Notes under the pieces: model-generated
Told to the model about the DNA's origin: nothing
Seen by the model: the letters and a program-made list of their open reading frames with translations, nothing else
Databases searched by the model: none
Program-made: the position numbers and the translations under genes
Shown: positions 34,530-43,327 of the stretch, in pieces
How the letters are laid out: every line of letters starts with the position of its first letter
How positions within the stretch are numbered: position 1 is the first letter of the stretch
NCBI RefSeq assembly: GCF_000316035.1
Contig: NZ_ANHX01000064.1
Location: 1-59,698, forward strand
DNA length: 59,698 nucleotides
DNA from: Paenibacillus sp. PAMC 26794
GTDB lineage: Bacteria > Bacillota > Bacilli > Paenibacillales > Paenibacillaceae
Reading direction: 5' to 3'

Positions 34530-35699
34530 TTAGTTCTGTGCTTGAGCCGGGCTTGGTGCCCCAGCTGGCATGCGTTGTTTTTTCAACAACGTCACGACCA
34601 GTGACAACGCAACGGCAACCAACAGTACAATCACGATAGAGCCCGCAGCAGACTGAACTCCTGGGCCTCCCAACTGCACGCTCAGAATACCCTGAACGGC
34701 GTATGTTGCAGGCAGGTACTGCCCAATGCCGCTATAGAAGCTGTTCAGCAATTCACGCGGTACCATTGCACCGGAAGATACCAGCTGCAAGGACAGTGAG
34801 ATGATGTTGAACAGACTTCCTGCAGGTCCGAAGCAGATCAGGAAGAACTGGGAGAAGAACATGAACGTGCACAGGAAGAGCGCCTGGAACAACCAGAATG
34901 CAACGAATCCTTGTGCAATCTGTCCTCCCAGTGCCACGATCAATGATGATCCCAGCAAGGAAACGACCAATGCAGAACCCACGTTAATGACTACTCTCGC
35001 GCCAAACAAAGTCAATCGGGAATAGGTAGATGACAGCATACCCATGGCTGTCTGGAGGTTCATCCCCATGATCATGGCACCTACATAGGAAGCCAGTACC
35101 ATCATCATCGGCACCATCTGATTATTCATCCCGTTAACCGGGTTGATGGACGTTGTCGTTCCTTCCACTCGGGTAGTCAGGTTTGTAGCGGCTTCAGCGG
35201 CTTCAGCAGCCTGATCGGCAGGCGCACCTGAAGCGGTTAACACCGTCTGTATCCCTTGTGCTGTAGCTTGTTTGTTAATCGTGTTTGTCACACTTTGTGA
35301 TACACCTTGCATCATACTTTTAATCGTAACCGGGTTCGCTTCATTAATGGTGTATTTAATCTCGGCGGTTGAGCCAGCCGTCTGAAGCAATTCGTTAAAC
35401 CCAGCCGGGATATCCAGCACCATGTGTACTTGGTGATGATTCAGCTGATCCAGCGCTTCAGCCGCACTTAGATTGGATACGGTATGGAAAGGCAGTGTTC
35501 CTGCGAGCGAATCTGCGATTCCTTTGGACATTTCGCCGTCCTCGTTCACAATCGCAACCGTCAATTCTTTCGCACGGTCATTTACTCCAGAATATGCGGT
35601 CATCCAGATCACGCTAAAGATCACTTGGAACATAAGTGCTGTTACGATCCCTACAATCACTGGCGGTTTTTTAAACAATGTACGTAAAGCCTGTAACAT
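34530..35699 (-). CDS. ABC-2/YhgE-type membrane protein
   Basis: 389 residues. TM1 is near residues 18-40. A large extracytoplasmic region of about 160 residues carries the AIVNEDGEMSKGIADSL motif of YhgE/Pip and ABC-2 permeases. A C-terminal block of about five helices (about 195-375) and a basic, Pro/Ala-rich tail follow. No ATPase is encoded next to it, so it may work alone or with an ATPase elsewhere. The TetR gene follows. ATG 35699 is 9 bp after GGAGG (TTG 35702 is also possible). Confidence 0.82.
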   Translation of the reverse strand: MLQALRTLFKKPPVIVGIVTALMFQVIFSVIWMTAYSGVNDRAKELTVAIVNEDGEMSKGIADSLAGTLPFHTVSNLSAAEALDQLNHHQVHMVLDIPAGFNELLQTAGSTAEIKYTINEANPVTIKSMMQGVSQSVTNTINKQATAQGIQTVLTASGAPADQAAEAAEAATNLTTRVEGTTTSINPVNGMNNQMVPMMMVLASYVGAMIMGMNLQTAMGMLSSTYSRLTLFGARVVINVGSALVVSLLGSSLIVALGGQIAQGFVAFWLFQALFLCTFMFFSQFFLICFGPAGSLFNIISLSLQLVSSGAMVPRELLNSFYSGIGQYLPATYAVQGILSVQLGGPGVQSAAGSIVIVLLVAVALSLVVTLLKKQRMPAGAPSPAQAQN

Positions 35700-35740
35700 C
35701 AAAGGTGTCCTCCATTACTCAAATAGTTCTAATTTGATTT

Positions 35741-35769
35741 AAACAGTTGTTTGAATCAAACGATCGTTT
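35741..35769. promoter_or_regulatory. Twin TetR-type operator sites
   Basis: AAACAGTTGTTT (35741-35752) and the perfect palindrome AAACGATCGTTT (35758-35769), centres 17 bp apart. Both share AAAC-N4-GTTT and lie about 40-70 bp upstream of the ABC-2 start. They are probable binding sites for the cassette's TetR regulator. The rest of 35770-35957 has no gene. Confidence 0.6.
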
Positions 35770-35957
35770 AAATTTTATGTGAATATGTTCATATTGTCAA
35801 CTTATTTTTGAAAAATTCAGAAAACGTAAGCTTTATTCATGAATACAATTGATCCATTTTCACAAAAGAGCATTATGCTATCCTTTCTCCCTAGAAAAGA
35901 ACATCTATACCAACGATTCAGGGCTTACTTTCTGGCATCTCAACTGTATTTTTCTCA

Positions 35958-35988
35958 ACAAAAAACACGGTCCGCCGCAGCGAACCGC
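35958..35988 (-). terminator. Terminator of copA
   Basis: On the minus strand CGGTTCGC-TGCG-GCGGACCG (one G-U pair) is followed by TGTTTTTTG, 63 bp after the copA stop. Confidence 0.65.
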
Positions 35989-36050
35989 GCATTTATTAAT
36001 CCTCACTTGATTACAATGAGACGTTGAATATATCTCTAAACTTGGGTCGG

Positions 36051-38600
36051 TCAGTCATTTCTCTTCAGCTTCATGCGTTGCAGACGCAACGAATTCAGTA
36101 CAACCGACACGGAGCTGAACGCCATCGCCGCCCCTGCCAGCCATGGAGCCAAGAAGCCAACTGCCGCAATGGGAATACCAATAACGTTGTATCCGAGTGC
36201 CCAGAACAAGTTTTGTTTGATGTTCCCCATCGTGCGCCGGCTCATCTCAATCGCATCTGCAATGCTGTTCAGATCACCACGCATCAAGGTAATATCCGCC
36301 GCTTCCATCGCTACATCCGTTCCTGTTCCGATGGCCATCCCAATATCAGCAGTAGCAAGTGCCGGAGCATCATTAATGCCGTCACCTACCATCGCAACTT
36401 TCAGGCCACTCTCCTGAAGTTTCTTCACTTCCGCAGCTTTACCCTCCGGCAGAACCTCAGCCAGAACTTTACCGATCCCTGCCTGTTCTGCTACAGCGCG
36501 AGCTGTTCGCTCATTGTCTCCCGTGATCATGATGACATCAATCCCCATCGCCTGAAGACGACCAATGGCTTCTCGAGAGGTATCCTTGATGGTGTCAGCC
36601 ACAGCCACGATCCCTGCCCACTGACCATCCACCGCTACCAGCATCGCTGTACGCCCTTGTTCCTCCAGACGGTTCATCTGCTGAACGGTTTCCTCAGAGA
36701 CATTCACCTGTTCATCCGCAAGCAAACGCCGCGTGCCAACCAGAATTTCCTGCCCTTTTGCTGAAGCTCGCACGCCGTATCCCGGTATGTTCTCGAACTT
36801 CTCTGTTGGGGTCAGCTCCAGACCCTTGCCACGAATACCTGCAACAATCGCCTCTGCCAGCGGATGCTCGGAACTCTGTTCGGCCGCTCCCACTCGCTCA
36901 AGCAGATCAGATTCCGTCCAATTCGGAGCCGTGATAACATCGGTAAGGACCGGTTTACCTTGGGTTACTGTACCTGTTTTGTCGAGCACTACGGTCTGAA
37001 TCTGTTGTGCCGATTCCAGATGTTCGCCGCCCTTGAACAGAATGCCATATTCAGCCGCACGTCCTGATCCAGCCATGACAGAAGTCGGCGTTGCCAGCCC
37101 TAGTGCACATGGACAAGCAATGACAAGCACGGCAATCGCTTTTTCAAGGGAACCAGCGAAGTCACCTGGACTTGCAAACAGATACCAGATCAGGAATGTC
37201 AGCGCAGCTATGCCGACAACAATCGGAACAAAAATGCCTGAAATGACATCTGCGATCCGCTGGATCGGTGCTTTGGAGCCCTGAGCTTGCTCGACTACTT
37301 TAATAATCTGGGACAAAGCCGTGTCCGAGCCCACTCGGGTCGCACGCAGTCGTAATACCCCGTTTTTGTTCAGCGTAGCACCTGTAACGGGATCTCCTGG
37401 CTTTTTATCCACGGGAAGACTCTCCCCGCTCAGCATGGATTCATCCACAGAGGATTGCCCCTCTTCAACGATACCATCCACCGGGATGCTGTCCCCCGGC
37501 TTCACCAGGATCAGATCACCCACCGCAACATATGCGGCAGGAACCATAACTTCCTGTCCATCACGAATGACACGGGCTTCACGTGGAGCCAGTTCAATCA
37601 GGCTTTTGATTGCCTGTGAAGAGCGACCTTTCGCCACAGCTTCGAACCATTTTCCCAGTAAAATTAACGTAATCAGAATTGCACTTGTCTCATAATAGAG
37701 TTCTACCGAAGGCATGGCGGCTGTGCTCGTTCCCATTGCCCCGTGATCCATGGTTGTAGAAGGTAAGTACCCACTGGATAACGTCAGATAGAGACTGTAG
37801 AAAAACGCTGCACTGGTACCCAGTGCGACGAGAACGTCCATATTGGCACTGCGGTTACGTAGGGCTTTGTATGCCCCCACATAGAATTGCCATCCAATCA
37901 CGAACTGTACTGGCGTTGCCAGAATCAGCTGGAACCACGGGTTCATGAACAGATCTGGGACATAGATTCCGGATGTGAACGAGAAATGCCCGACCATTGC
38001 CCACAGCAAAGGAATCGATAACAACGCAGATATCATCCATTTCCACTTTTTGCGTTGCAGCTCACGTTCACGAACCGATGTGGTCTCTTCTTGCGTCAAT
38101 TGCAGTTCGGCACCGTAGCCCATCTGCTTGATCTTGGCGGTAATATCAGAAGGTTTCAATGTGCCAGCCGCATATTCGATATGCCCTGTTTCCAGCGCCA
38201 GATTCACATTCGCCTGAGATACCCCAGGTAGTCGGGAAAGACCCTTTTCAATCCGGGCAGAACAGGCAGCACACGTCATACCCGTGATGTTCAGATCAAC
38301 CGATTCGGACACCGTACCGTAGCCAAGTGCCTCTACTTTATCCCGCAACGCGTTCACGTTAGTTGTCTTTGGATCATAAGATACGGTTGCCTGTTCGATG
38401 GCAAGGTTCACATTGGCCTGATGCACCCCTTCCATGCGAGACAAGCCCTTCTCCACTCGTATCGAACATGCAGCACAGGTCATTCCCGTGATGTGCAGTG
38501 TTGCCTTCAGTCCTGGTGCGTCTGCCATAGGTGGTATTGGGGTTGGTTCGGATGATCTATCCATTGGTTTATTCGTTGAGTTCATTGAGTTATCCATCAT
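36051..38600 (-). CDS. copA: Copper-exporting P1B-type ATPase CopA
   Basis: 849-residue membrane ATPase that pumps Cu(I) out. It has two N-terminal heavy-metal domains with GMTCAAC (metal cysteines at about 42/45 and 110/113), eight helices, the CPC metal site in ACPCALGLATP, the phosphorylation motif DKTGT, SEHPLA, and GDGINDAPALA. ATG 38600 lies 5 bp after AAAGGAG, and the frame to 38615 includes that site. A CsoR palindrome lies 51 bp upstream, and copZ and csoR follow in the same direction further upstream. Copper control is therefore well supported. Confidence 0.97.
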   Translation of the reverse strand: MMDNSMNSTNKPMDRSSEPTPIPPMADAPGLKATLHITGMTCAACSIRVEKGLSRMEGVHQANVNLAIEQATVSYDPKTTNVNALRDKVEALGYGTVSESVDLNITGMTCAACSARIEKGLSRLPGVSQANVNLALETGHIEYAAGTLKPSDITAKIKQMGYGAELQLTQEETTSVRERELQRKKWKWMISALLSIPLLWAMVGHFSFTSGIYVPDLFMNPWFQLILATPVQFVIGWQFYVGAYKALRNRSANMDVLVALGTSAAFFYSLYLTLSSGYLPSTTMDHGAMGTSTAAMPSVELYYETSAILITLILLGKWFEAVAKGRSSQAIKSLIELAPREARVIRDGQEVMVPAAYVAVGDLILVKPGDSIPVDGIVEEGQSSVDESMLSGESLPVDKKPGDPVTGATLNKNGVLRLRATRVGSDTALSQIIKVVEQAQGSKAPIQRIADVISGIFVPIVVGIAALTFLIWYLFASPGDFAGSLEKAIAVLVIACPCALGLATPTSVMAGSGRAAEYGILFKGGEHLESAQQIQTVVLDKTGTVTQGKPVLTDVITAPNWTESDLLERVGAAEQSSEHPLAEAIVAGIRGKGLELTPTEKFENIPGYGVRASAKGQEILVGTRRLLADEQVNVSEETVQQMNRLEEQGRTAMLVAVDGQWAGIVAVADTIKDTSREAIGRLQAMGIDVIMITGDNERTARAVAEQAGIGKVLAEVLPEGKAAEVKKLQESGLKVAMVGDGINDAPALATADIGMAIGTGTDVAMEAADITLMRGDLNSIADAIEMSRRTMGNIKQNLFWALGYNVIGIPIAAVGFLAPWLAGAAMAFSSVSVVLNSLRLQRMKLKRND

Positions 38601-38650
38601 GTCAGCTCCTTTCATATCGATTCAATTTATTGTATATTACATCACTCAGC

Positions 38651-38667
38651 ATACCCCCAAGGGGTAT
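38651..38667. promoter_or_regulatory. CsoR operator upstream of copA
   Basis: Palindrome ATACCCCCAAGGGGTAT, matching the TACCCC-GGGGTA type of CsoR operators. It places copA under its own copper-responsive promoter. Confidence 0.85.
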
Positions 38668-38684
38668 ATATCAGACAGAAAATT

Positions 38685-38755
38685 AGGCTTAAACCTGACT
38701 CGTGGGAAAAGGGTTTGACCTCTTTTTCACCCATGAGCATGTTGGGTTTAAGCCT
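38685..38755 (-). terminator. Long hairpin between copZ and copA
   Basis: AGGCTTAAACC / GGTTTAAGCCT arms enclose an imperfect inner stem that contains GTGGG..CCCAT. On the minus strand it is followed by AATTTTCT, 10 bp after the copZ stop. It probably separates csoR-copZ from copA. Confidence 0.7.
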
Positions 38756-38764
38756 GTGATGCAG

Positions 38765-38965
38765 TTAGACTACATCGTATCCCTGATCTTCAATGGCAGC
38801 TTTGATCTGATCCACGTTCACCGTCTGCTCATCATATTCCACTGCTACTGTTCCCGCTGCCAGATCAACCTTACCACTCGCACCGGTATTCTTCACAGCT
38901 TCTTCAACTGATTTCACACAGTGATTGCAAGACATTCCTGTAACGTTCAACGTAACATTAGACAT
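38765..38965 (-). CDS. copZ: Copper chaperone CopZ
   Basis: 66-residue cytosolic heavy-metal-associated protein. The metal-binding motif is MSCNHC with cysteines at residues 13 and 16. The rest follows the beta-alpha-beta-beta-alpha-beta fold (KVDLAAGTVAVEYDEQTVN). It should carry Cu(I) to CopA and to the CsoR sensor. The ATG follows AAGGAGG. It sits directly after csoR (59-bp gap) and before the copA promoter. Confidence 0.95.
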   Translation of the reverse strand: MSNVTLNVTGMSCNHCVKSVEEAVKNTGASGKVDLAAGTVAVEYDEQTVNVDQIKAAIEDQGYDVV

Positions 38966-39024
38966 TGTAAATTCCTCCTTGGAGTATATTAAAATGATAA
39001 ATTAAATAGGTGAATTGATTCAGC

Positions 39025-39426
39025 TTACTTCATTAACTTCCGCATCGTAACCAACAGTTCATCCACAACCTCATGTTCACCAGCCTGAATGCGCTCAACG
39101 ATACAGCTCTTCATATGGCCTTCAAGCAAAAGTTTGCCTACTGAATTAAGAGCAGACTGAGCCGCCGCAATCTGCGTCAGCACATCATCACAATACGTAT
39201 CCTTCTCGATCAATCCCTTGATCCCGCGAATCTGACCTTCCACACGGTTCAAACGAGAAACCAGGTTACTCTTCATCTCCTGCGAATGGTGACTCTTGCG
39301 CACATGCTTCCCATCACTGCCCTCGGCATGACAGGATACTGCTTCTTGGACTGTAGCCAAAGCTTCCGTTGAATCTGACTTGGAGGATTGCAAAGGTTCC
39401 TCGGGATGGCTCTGATGATCCATCAT
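39025..39426 (-). CDS. csoR: Copper-sensing repressor CsoR
   Basis: 133 residues from ATG 39426 (MMDHQSHPEE), 5 bp after AAAGGGG. A histidine-rich tail of about 50 residues precedes the four-helix CsoR core, which starts at LVSRLNRVEGQIRGIKGLI. The Cu(I) ligands of the family are in place: Cys in DTYCDDVL, then His and Cys in LEGHMKSC. Copper binding should release it from the TACCCC-type palindromes. It is likely autoregulated by the operator at 39464-39480. The long acidic/His N-terminus is longer than in minimal CsoR proteins. Confidence 0.94.
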   Translation of the reverse strand: MMDHQSHPEEPLQSSKSDSTEALATVQEAVSCHAEGSDGKHVRKSHHSQEMKSNLVSRLNRVEGQIRGIKGLIEKDTYCDDVLTQIAAAQSALNSVGKLLLEGHMKSCIVERIQAGEHEVVDELLVTMRKLMK

Positions 39427-39463
39427 GAACACCCCTTTTCTTTCGTTCTTTTCTAAGAGTAAC

Positions 39464-39480
39464 ATACCCCATGGGGGTAT
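39464..39480. promoter_or_regulatory. CsoR operator upstream of csoR
   Basis: Palindrome ATACCCCATGGGGGTAT, 38 bp upstream of the csoR ATG. It has the same half-sites as the copA operator. Confidence 0.85.
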
Positions 39481-39546
39481 TCAAGAGTATTCTGATATTT
39501 TGATAAAAATGGATGAATCCCTGCTAATTAAATAGGGCGATGTATC

Positions 39547-40041
39547 TTACAAGGTATACTCCATCCTGCTGCTGCGGACGACCAGACTCATCTGTTCATA
39601 GAAAGCCTGTGCACCAGAGTTAAACGTCGACACGGATAATTCCAAGCTGTCTGCCTGAAGTTCTCTCCCTAGCTCGATGAATGCTTGTAGTACCTGTTTA
39701 CCTGTTCCTTGGCCCCGATGCTTGGTATCCACTACAAGTTCATGGATGTACAGCATCTTGCGATCCACCATCAATGGGTTATCCTGAATTACACTTAACT
39801 GCGCGCTCCCGTAACCCAGAATCAAGCCCGTTTCGGAAGACTCGGCAACATACAGGTAACGCTTGTCCGTTTCCAGCAGTTCGGTGAACTCCTTTTCCTC
39901 CATTCTGGTCTCTAACGCTCTGTATAGATCCGGCCGCGCCTCGACATGCATCTGGTGCAGCTCATCCATCAACAATGACACGCCAGAGTAGTCCCTCATT
40001 TCTGCCTTTCGGATGTTAATCGTACCTGTACTCATCCCCAT
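39547..40041 (-). CDS. GNAT N-acetyltransferase
   Basis: 164 residues of the GNAT fold. Motif A is in HELVVDTKHRGQGTGKQVLQAFIELG, preceded by the YIHELVV strand and followed by ELSVSTFNSGAQAFYEQMSLV. Its target is unknown. The start is uncertain: ATG 40041, ATG 40035 and GTG 40044 are within a few codons and the ribosome binding site is weak (GAAAGAG). It is upstream of csoR but points the same way with its own spacing, so it is probably unrelated to copper. Confidence 0.88.
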   Translation of the reverse strand: MGMSTGTINIRKAEMRDYSGVSLLMDELHQMHVEARPDLYRALETRMEEKEFTELLETDKRYLYVAESSETGLILGYGSAQLSVIQDNPLMVDRKMLYIHELVVDTKHRGQGTGKQVLQAFIELGRELQADSLELSVSTFNSGAQAFYEQMSLVVRSSRMEYTL

Positions 40042-40158
40042 CACTCTTTCGTCTACTGAATTTTAAATTATTATACAACCAAAAAACAGATACCATAAGG
40101 GTACCTGCTTCGCTAAATTTATCTTCATTCCATCAATCCCATAGGATGCTCATGTTGT

Positions 40159-40344
40159 TTATTTTTTCGAAGAAGCATTTCCTTCATTAAAAGCAACAGG
40201 TGATGGCTTCGCTGCCCATTCGTCCGCCTGCGGCTCAATGTCTACTCCGCTTAGAATCTTCTTTTTCTCCATTAAGGAATCCCCGTCTTCATCCAGCTTG
40301 TTACGAATTTCCGCCTCATCCTGAGGTTGATTGTTCTGTGTCAT
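40159..40344 (-). CDS. Small acidic hypothetical protein
   Basis: 61 residues, highly charged and without hydrophobic stretches (MTQNNQPQDEAEIRNKLDED...). The ribosome binding site is very good (AGGGAGG before ATG 40344) and the composition is protein-like, so I accept it as a gene. There is no domain I recognise. Its disorder-like sequence resembles small stress or sporulation proteins of Bacillales, but this is not evidence for function. Confidence 0.65.
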   Translation of the reverse strand: MTQNNQPQDEAEIRNKLDEDGDSLMEKKKILSGVDIEPQADEWAAKPSPVAFNEGNASSKK

Positions 40345-40442
40345 CGTAGAGTCCTCCCTTTTTTCGTATTCATGTTGATGTTCCTTTATATAACGTGCCC
40401 ACTTTCTGCATTATCATTCCCTTCGAGGATCAGGCCGGGAGA

Positions 40443-40639
40443 TCTAACGAATCGTACACACCTTATAAGGGCAAATATAGGGGGAATGAAAATGTAATGA
40501 ATCTCAGACACGTTATATCACAGTAATTCATCTAAATGGGTGGAAAAAAGGGACCTTTACAGTCATTAGCGTGCCTACGATTCGTTAGAATTTCACACTT
40601 GCGATTTCCGCCCGAATAAGACGTGCTGAGTTCGTTAGA
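40443..40639. repeat. Four-unit nested inverted repeat element, locus 2 (family 2)
   Basis: 25-bp units at 40443-40467 and 40493-40517 (plus orientation) and at 40565-40589 and 40615-40639 (minus orientation). Spacings of 50, 72 and 50 bp and the total of 197 bp equal locus 1 exactly. Unit consensus: TCTAACGAATC, four variable bases, then about CACGTTATT. The spacer sequences are not alike. No gene is inside. The remainder of 40345-40924 holds only the terminator at 40814-40861. Confidence 0.85.
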
Positions 40640-40813
40640 AAATATAAAATACAGATAGCTGTATCGCTTGTTTGACACTGTTTATCAGTTCATCATAACC
40701 AAGTGGATACAACACATCATTTATGTCCCACTCTTCCTTAAACTCTCGCTTTTTCAGGAAATTCCATATCCACCTAAAAACCTTAACTGTAATGTTCCAA
40801 GCACTCCTACGGT

Positions 40814-40861
40814 CAAAAAAAGGCATCCCACTGGTCATTTTCCTGACCTTACGGGATGCCC
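40814..40861 (-). terminator. Terminator of the nucleoside phosphorylase gene
   Basis: Stem GGCATCCC / GGGATGCC with an inner GGTCA/TGACC hairpin, followed on the minus strand by TTTTTTT. Confidence 0.85.
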
Positions 40862-40924
40862 TCTTTCCTTATAGTCCAACTCAGGTGGACGCTTAACCGA
40901 TTTCGATTTATTTCGGTTTTCGTA

Positions 40925-41683
40925 TTAAGCCTGATCCTGACGAGCAAGCGCGGCTAGCGCACGTAGCGCTGCATTAATCTCGCGCTCCACCGCTTGTCCA
41001 ACCGCATCCGTATGCGGATCATACTCGGCTGCCAGGTCGCTGTCCGCGAATCCATCGATCGCGACAATCGCTCCGGCGCGAGCACCACGCAAGGTGCTGA
41101 CGATGTAGAGCGCCGCAATTTCCATCTCGGCCGCAAGTGCTCCAGCCTGCTTGTACTTGCGGTGTGGAATCTCTTCCACGCCTGCAAAGAACGCATCCAG
41201 CGTTACGGTGATACCAACGCCCACTTTGCCTGCAAAGGTTGCAGCATCCGCGCTTTCTTGCTCACGAGCAGCTTCGATCAACGCTTGTGTCACCCCAATG
41301 TCCGCTACCGCTGGGAAACCATCCGGCACCAGTTGGCGAGTCAACCCGTCCGTACGAACAGCGGCTGTACTCACAATCACGCTGCCTGCCGGATAATCGG
41401 CTGTATATGATCCCGCTGTACCTACACGAATCAGAGTTGTTACACCCGCGCGAATCAATTCCTCGAAACACACAGCTGCTCCAGGTGAACCTACACCATG
41501 GCTGACCACAGCGATCTGTACCCCTTCATACAAGCCAACAAATGTGCGATACTCCCGACTGAACGCCAGTTCTCTCGCATGCTCCAGCTTACGGGAAATC
41601 TTCTCCGCACGTGCCGGATCACCACAGACGATGGCATATGCCGGCATGTCTTCCGAATGAATCTGCAAAATAGGCATCAACAT
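40925..41683 (-). CDS. Nucleoside phosphorylase (uridine/purine phosphorylase family)
   Basis: 252 residues from ATG 41683, behind AAGGAG. It releases free base and (deoxy)ribose-1-phosphate from nucleosides. Motifs are IVCGDPARAEKISR, SHGVGSPGAA, the phosphate-site RVGTAGSY, and EMEIAALYIVSTLRGARAGAIVAIDG at the sugar/base site. Purine versus uridine specificity cannot be decided by eye. Interestingly it sits directly before the nupQ end of a nucleoside transporter cluster with one molybdoenzyme gene between, which suggests salvage of imported nucleosides. Confidence 0.88.
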   Translation of the reverse strand: MLMPILQIHSEDMPAYAIVCGDPARAEKISRKLEHARELAFSREYRTFVGLYEGVQIAVVSHGVGSPGAAVCFEELIRAGVTTLIRVGTAGSYTADYPAGSVIVSTAAVRTDGLTRQLVPDGFPAVADIGVTQALIEAAREQESADAATFAGKVGVGITVTLDAFFAGVEEIPHRKYKQAGALAAEMEIAALYIVSTLRGARAGAIVAIDGFADSDLAAEYDPHTDAVGQAVEREINAALRALAALARQDQA

Positions 41684-41684
41684 A

Positions 41685-42356
41685 TCAATCAAACTCCTTC
41701 TTCGTCCACTCGTCTTCCGGAATCGGCAGATCTTCACCCGAGAAACGTTGTTCCTTGAACGGATCGGCAAAATGGTGGAAACCATTCACTTCCCAGAATC
41801 CGTTCCGATCTTCTGTCATAAACTCCAGTCCACGTATCCACTTCGCACTCTTCCAGAAGTAAAGTTGTGGCACAACCATACGCAGTGGAAAACCATGCTT
41901 GGGTGTTAGTGGCTCACCGTTATATTTGAATGCAAGCAGTACATCATCATGCATCAATTCTTCGAGCGGTACATTTGTCTCATAATCATGATCCGCATGG
42001 ATCATGACGTATTTTGCCTCCGGCTTAACCCCCAGAAGTTTCACAAAATCAGAGAAGCGAATACCTTCCCACGGCGTATCAAATTTCGACCAGCGTGTAA
42101 CACAGTGAATATCACTCACCGTGTTCACCTGAGGCATCGCCTGCAACTCAGCTAGGGAGAACACCTTCTCTTCTTCCACTTCGCCGAATACCTTCAAGTC
42201 CCAGGTGGACAGGTCATATTCCGGCACTTCCCCTTCATGCAGAATCGGGAATTTCTCCGTCAGCATCTGTCCTGGCGGCAGCCGATCTCCGTGATCGTTA
42301 CCTGTTTTGGGTGCCGGGGTTTTACTTTTTTTCAAACGTTCAGCCTTGTTATGCAA
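41685..42356 (-). CDS. yuiH: Sulfite oxidase-like molybdopterin oxidoreductase (YuiH-type)
   Basis: 223 residues of the oxidoreductase molybdopterin-binding (SUOX-fold) family. The cysteine that should ligate molybdenum is in DIHCVTRWS, and the rest is conserved in YuiH (LPIPEDEWTKKEF end, PLRMVVPQLYFWKSAKWI). There is no signal peptide or heme domain. The start is TTG 42356, well spaced after AAGGAGG. Its stop is one base from the nucleoside phosphorylase start, so the two are probably cotranslated. The electron partner and substrate are unknown. Confidence 0.88.
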   Translation of the reverse strand: MHNKAERLKKSKTPAPKTGNDHGDRLPPGQMLTEKFPILHEGEVPEYDLSTWDLKVFGEVEEEKVFSLAELQAMPQVNTVSDIHCVTRWSKFDTPWEGIRFSDFVKLLGVKPEAKYVMIHADHDYETNVPLEELMHDDVLLAFKYNGEPLTPKHGFPLRMVVPQLYFWKSAKWIRGLEFMTEDRNGFWEVNGFHHFADPFKEQRFSGEDLPIPEDEWTKKEFD

Positions 42357-42403
42357 GTGGAATTCCTCCTTCTTTTACTGTCTCTAACATAGACATTCAG
42401 GAA

Positions 42404-43327
42404 TTAACGCGAGCTTCCGCCCGCTTTCAGTGCATCCTGTGCATAGGTACGGTCTTTGAAAAAGAACATTGCGACCAGCGTCACAATATACGGCAGCATC
42501 AACGTGAAATGCGTTGGCAGTGAGAATCCTTGCAGACGAATACTCAATGCTTCCATGAAGCCAAACAGAACACTGGACCCCATGACGCCAAGCGGATTCG
42601 CTTGTCCCAGCATCGTTGCGACTAGAGCGATAAAACCACGACCAGCAGTCATGCCTTCGGTAAACATCGTCACCTGACCGAGAGACAACTGTGCTCCAGC
42701 CAGAGCACACAACACACCGCACATCAGAACGGCACCATACTGGATGCCACGTACCTTGATCCCGATGCTCTGTGCTGCAATCGGGTTCTCACCGACGGAG
42801 CGCAGACGGAAGCCGGATACACTTTTGAACAGATAAAATTGTAATGCAATCACGAGCACAATGCCGAGATAGACCAGGGGACTATGTCCAGATATTACAT
42901 CGCCGACCCACGGAATGTCCTTAATCAGCGGAATATCCCACTTGGGAAGTCCCACCATGTCTTTGTCGTAGTATGCACCTTTTACATCAAAAATCGCACG
43001 TAGTGCAAAGGTCGTCACCCCCGCAGCCAGGAAGTTGAGCGAGATCCCGACCACGATGGCGTTGGCCTTGAGATTAATGCTTATAAAGGCAAAGAGCGCC
43101 GAGAATAACATCACAATAATAATGGAAAAGAGTACAGCCAGCAGCACATTGCCAAACAAATAATTGCCGACAATGGCGGAGAACGCACCGATCAGAACCA
43201 GTCCTTCAAGACCCACGTTAAACAGACCGACACGAGAACATAAAGCCCCACCGAGCGCTGCAAGCAGGATTGGAGTCATAATCCGCAAGGTTGAGCCAAA
43301 CATGGCTGCATCAAACAGTTGTTGCAT
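42404..43327 (-). CDS. nupQ: Nucleoside ABC transporter permease NupQ-like
   Basis: 307-residue permease of the BMP-type nucleoside importer (YufQ/NupQ). It has about eight helices. LGGALCSRVGLFNVGLEGLVLIGAFSA at the N-terminus and GRGFIALVATMLGQANPLGVMGSSVLFG near the C-terminus are typical of this ribose/BMP permease class. It overlaps nupP by 17 bp. It is the last gene of the nupN-nupO-nupP-nupQ operon. Confidence 0.93.
   Translation of the reverse strand: MQQLFDAAMFGSTLRIMTPILLAALGGALCSRVGLFNVGLEGLVLIGAFSAIVGNYLFGNVLLAVLFSIIIVMLFSALFAFISINLKANAIVVGISLNFLAAGVTTFALRAIFDVKGAYYDKDMVGLPKWDIPLIKDIPWVGDVISGHSPLVYLGIVLVIALQFYLFKSVSGFRLRSVGENPIAAQSIGIKVRGIQYGAVLMCGVLCALAGAQLSLGQVTMFTEGMTAGRGFIALVATMLGQANPLGVMGSSVLFGFMEALSIRLQGFSLPTHFTLMLPYIVTLVAMFFFKDRTYAQDALKAGGSSR

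Noticed and set aside
40635..40838. 67-codon minus-strand frame
   Set aside because: It starts inside the terminator of the nucleoside phosphorylase gene, ends inside the last unit of the 197-bp element and has a weak ribosome binding site. It may be a decayed fragment, but support is too weak.
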